DNA of 64,000 nucleotides from Roseateles sp. (GTDB lineage: Bacteria > Pseudomonadota > Gammaproteobacteria > Burkholderiales > Burkholderiaceae_C), in NCBI RefSeq assembly GCF_019237615.1, contig NZ_JAFAGT010000071.1, positions 1 through 64,000 on the forward strand, in the 5' to 3' direction. The translations under genes and the position numbers were made by a program. Position 1 is the stretch's first letter, and each line of letters starts with the position of its first letter. The notes under the pieces were generated by a model. That model was not told the origin of the DNA. It made no database searches and was given only the letters and a program-made list of their open reading frames with translations. This document shows, piece by piece, positions 62,311 to 64,000 of the stretch.

Positions 62311-62487
62311 ATGAGTTCAGCATTCTTGAAATGGCTCGCTAACGGCCTGATCGCCGCGGTGCTGGCCAGCACGCTGTGGATGGCCTATGCCATCCATCCC
62401 GAGCCGAGTCGCGCCAGCCCGCTGCTCGCCCAGGTCGTGCCCGCCGCGGCAGCCGCGGCATCGGTGCCGGCCACCACCGCCCGCTGA
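62311..62487 (+). CDS. Small single-pass membrane protein, 58 residues
   Basis: The product begins MSSAFLKWLANGLIAAVLAS and continues TLWMAYAIHP, an uncleaved or signal-type membrane helix, then an Ala/Pro/Val-rich tail. No motif known. The poly-C tract immediately upstream means it has no normal Shine-Dalgarno. The open frame extends upstream through that tract to 62257, so a longer form is possible. Its stop abuts the end of argP on the other strand. Confidence 0.5.
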   Translation: MSSAFLKWLANGLIAAVLASTLWMAYAIHPEPSRASPLLAQVVPAAAAAASVPATTAR

Positions 62488-63393
62488 TCAGCCCAGGGCC
62501 CGCCGGGCGCCATCTGCCAGGGCCTGGCCGATGCGATCCAGCAGCGCATCCCGGCCCTGCAACTGCCACTGATGCCAGTAGAGCGCCACGTCGACGCCGA
62601 CCTCCGGCCTCAGTCGCAGCAACTGGCCGGCCTCGACCAGCGGGCGCACCTGGATCTCAGGCGCGACGCCCACGCCCCAGCCCATGACGGCGGCCCGCAC
62701 ATAGGCCTCGCTGGACGGCACGAAGCGCTCCCTCAGCCGCGGCGCTCGCACGCCGAAGGCCTGTGACACCCACTGCGACTGGCTGTCGTCCTTGCGGTTG
62801 AAGACCAGGAAGGGGGTGTCGGCGAAATTGCCGCCGTGCAGGCCCTCGGGCAGCTGCGCCGCCAGGAACCCCGGGCTGGCCACCGCGACGTAGCGCATGA
62901 CCCCCAGCGGCTGCACGCGGCAGCCCTGCAAGGCCTCGGCCACCGTCGTCACGCAGCCCAGCACGGCGCCCTGGCGCAGGCTGTCGTGGGTGAAGTCCTG
63001 GTCGTCCACGACCAGCTCCAGCCCATAGCCCTCGCGCAGCCCCTGCTGCACCAGACCGTCCAGGGCCGGCAGCACCCAGGTCGCCAGGCTGTCGGCGTTG
63101 ACGGCGATGGCCAGCCGCGACTGCGGCGCAACGCGCTCGCCCAGCTCGCGCGCCACGTCCACGCGCAGCGCCTGCAGCTGGCGGGCGAAACGCAGCAGCA
63201 CCTTGCCCGCCTCGGTCAGGCGCAGCGGCCGCGAGCGCACGACGAGGGGCTGGCCTACCTGCGCCTCCAGCCCGCGCAGCCGCTGCGAGACGGCGCTCTG
63301 CGTGATGGACAGGCGCTGCGCGGCACGCTCGAAGCCCTGCTCGTCGGCCAGGGCGGCCAGGCAGTCCAGGGCGGCGGGGTCGAATTCATTCAT
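62488..63393 (-). CDS. argP: LysR-type regulator ArgP
   Basis: A 301-residue activator of arginine/lysine export. The helix-turn-helix is GFERAAQRLSITQSAVSQRL with LEAQVGQPLVVRSRP, and the effector domain includes LAIAVNADSLATWVLPAL near residue 100, the signature start of ArgP/IciA. It is divergent from argO over a 52-base region, the conserved arrangement. It senses Arg/Lys and activates argO. Confidence 0.93.
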   Translation of the reverse strand: MNEFDPAALDCLAALADEQGFERAAQRLSITQSAVSQRLRGLEAQVGQPLVVRSRPLRLTEAGKVLLRFARQLQALRVDVARELGERVAPQSRLAIAVNADSLATWVLPALDGLVQQGLREGYGLELVVDDQDFTHDSLRQGAVLGCVTTVAEALQGCRVQPLGVMRYVAVASPGFLAAQLPEGLHGGNFADTPFLVFNRKDDSQSQWVSQAFGVRAPRLRERFVPSSEAYVRAAVMGWGVGVAPEIQVRPLVEAGQLLRLRPEVGVDVALYWHQWQLQGRDALLDRIGQALADGARRALG

Positions 63394-63396
63394 AAG

Positions 63397-63417
63397 CTTC
63401 GCTAATGTATGGCGAAG
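63397..63417. promoter_or_regulatory. ArgP operator candidate in the argP-argO divergent region
   Basis: CTTCGC-N9-GCGAAG is a perfect inverted repeat with LysR-like T-N11-A geometry, and GAAGCTTC (63427-63434) is a further palindrome. Both lie in the AT-rich 52 bases between the divergent starts. LysR regulators bind such dyads upstream of their target, so this is probably the ArgP site controlling argO. Confidence 0.55.
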
Positions 63418-63445
63418 AATATGAATGAAGCTTCTTGAATTGACC

Positions 63446-64000
63446 ATGGCTGCGGAGAATCCGCCGATGCCTGCCGCCGCCCTGGCCGATCCGACCACGC
63501 CCGCCGTTTTCGCGCAGGGCTGGGCCATGGGCGCCGGGCTGATCCTCGCCATCGGCGCGCAGAACGCGCTGGTGCTGCGCCAAGGTCTGAGGCGCGAGCA
63601 TGTGGGCGCCGTCGTCGCCGTCTGCACGTTGTCGGACTGGCTGCTGATCGCGCTGGGCGTCTTCGGCCTGGGCGCGCTGATCCAGGGGCAGCCGCTGCTG
63701 CTGGAGCTCTTTCGCTTCGGCGGCGCCGCCTTTCTGCTGGGTTATGCCCTGCTCGCGGCCCGGCGCGCCTGGCGCCCCACCGCGGGGCTGGCCGCCGCGG
63801 GTGCGTCCGCCGGTTTGGGCGCCACGCTGTCGGCCGCCTTCGCCTTCACCTATCTGAACCCCCATGTCTACCTGGACACCGTCGTGCTGCTCGGCGGCCT
63901 GGGCGCGCGCCAGCCGCCCGAGCTGCGCGCGGCCTTTGCGGCCGGCGCCGGGCTCGCGTCGGCCATGTGGTTCGGCTTGCTGGGCTTCGGCGCGGCCGCC
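63446..64000 (+). CDS. argO: Arginine exporter ArgO/LysE family (3' end beyond the window)
   Basis: The visible 185 residues have membrane segments typical of LysE/Arg[21 protein letters not shown] (first helix with the signature GxxxxIGAQN), [20 protein letters not shown], and the conserved [19 protein letters not shown]. It exports arginine or lysine from the cytoplasm. ATG 63446 is used; the ATG at 63467 is also possible. Its divergence from argP matches the regulation known in E. coli. Confidence 0.9.
   Translation, partial: MAAENPPMPAAALADPTTPAVFAQGWAMGAGLILAIGAQNALVLRQGLRREHVGAVVAVCTLSDWLLIALGVFGLGALIQGQPLLLELFRFGGAAFLLGYALLAARRAWRPTAGLAAAGASAGLGATLSAAFAFTYLNPHVYLDTVVLLGGLGARQPPELRAAFAAGAGLASAMWFGLLGFGAAA

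Noticed and set aside
62094..62372. A 92-codon reverse-strand ORF over the 62-kb intergenic region
   Set aside because: It runs through the terminator hairpin and the poly-C tract, has no Shine-Dalgarno and an unstructured composition.

Overview
The window is a contiguous stretch of a high-GC bacterial chromosome. Gene content and order point to a betaproteobacterium of the order Burkholderiales, probably the Roseateles/Mitsuaria/Rubrivivax/Leptothrix side. The reasons are a split trpE-trpG-trpD-trpC-ung run, a Gcr-type recombinase beside apaG and mltA, a PEP-CTERM protein and an HPr-rel-A type gene cluster. Genus-level placement is inference. No rRNA, tRNA, CRISPR array, insertion sequence or phage gene was seen.

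Layout. 1-2.6 kb: 5' part of a fused indolepyruvate ferredoxin oxidoreductase, divergent from an Lrp/AsnC regulator. 3.3-9.1 kb: phosphoesterase, EamA exporter, a secreted protein, a PEP-mutase-like lyase, methylglyoxal synthase and an EAL protein with a degenerate GGDEF. 9.2-13.8 kb: a 54-residue basic protein with a clear terminator, an FAD-dependent dehydrogenase, and a reverse-strand run of cytochrome c, a probable broken gene, HIT protein, GST and a small protein. 13.8-20 kb: mltA, a micro-ORF sharing its start bases, gcr, apaG, a periplasmic binding protein, tag, rpe and a tyrosine phosphatase. 20-30 kb: an RND efflux pair, psuK-psuG, a PEP-CTERM SGNH hydrolase, an aminotransferase and gph. 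30-35 kb: a signalling block (REC-PAS-GGDEF, REC-HD-GYP, Aer-like chemoreceptor, and a receiver plus HPt-like protein without the phosphorylatable His). 36-42 kb: the trp genes, preceded by a leader peptide with three Trp codons and followed by ung. 42-51.5 kb: a MexEF-OprN-like efflux system with a LysR regulator and an atypical hydrolase, then a GNAT/MarR pair with a strong operator. 51.5-57.9 kb: tdk flanked by two paralogous CxxC proteins and a three-hairpin array, an enoyl-CoA hydratase-like protein, a PafA-like phosphatase, a PAS/vestigial-GGDEF protein, a GIN-domain protein and a YpfJ-like peptidase. 58-61.2 kb: a Tat-like exported Cys-containing protein, a PqqD-like protein, an HprK-like kinase and a nucleotidyltransferase, followed by pssA. 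61.8-64 kb: small proteins, argP and a truncated argO.

How it fits together. mltA-apaG-rpe-gph-trpEGDC-ung, which I recall as a compact block in relatives such as Burkholderia, is present in order but interrupted by efflux, pseudouridine, lipase and signalling genes. Trp synthesis appears to be controlled by translation of the Trp-rich leader. The 58-61 kb cluster is the least understood system here: a peptide-binding PqqD-like domain, an HprK-fold kinase and a nucleotidyltransferase suggest modification of a peptide or protein, possibly the exported protein encoded just upstream.
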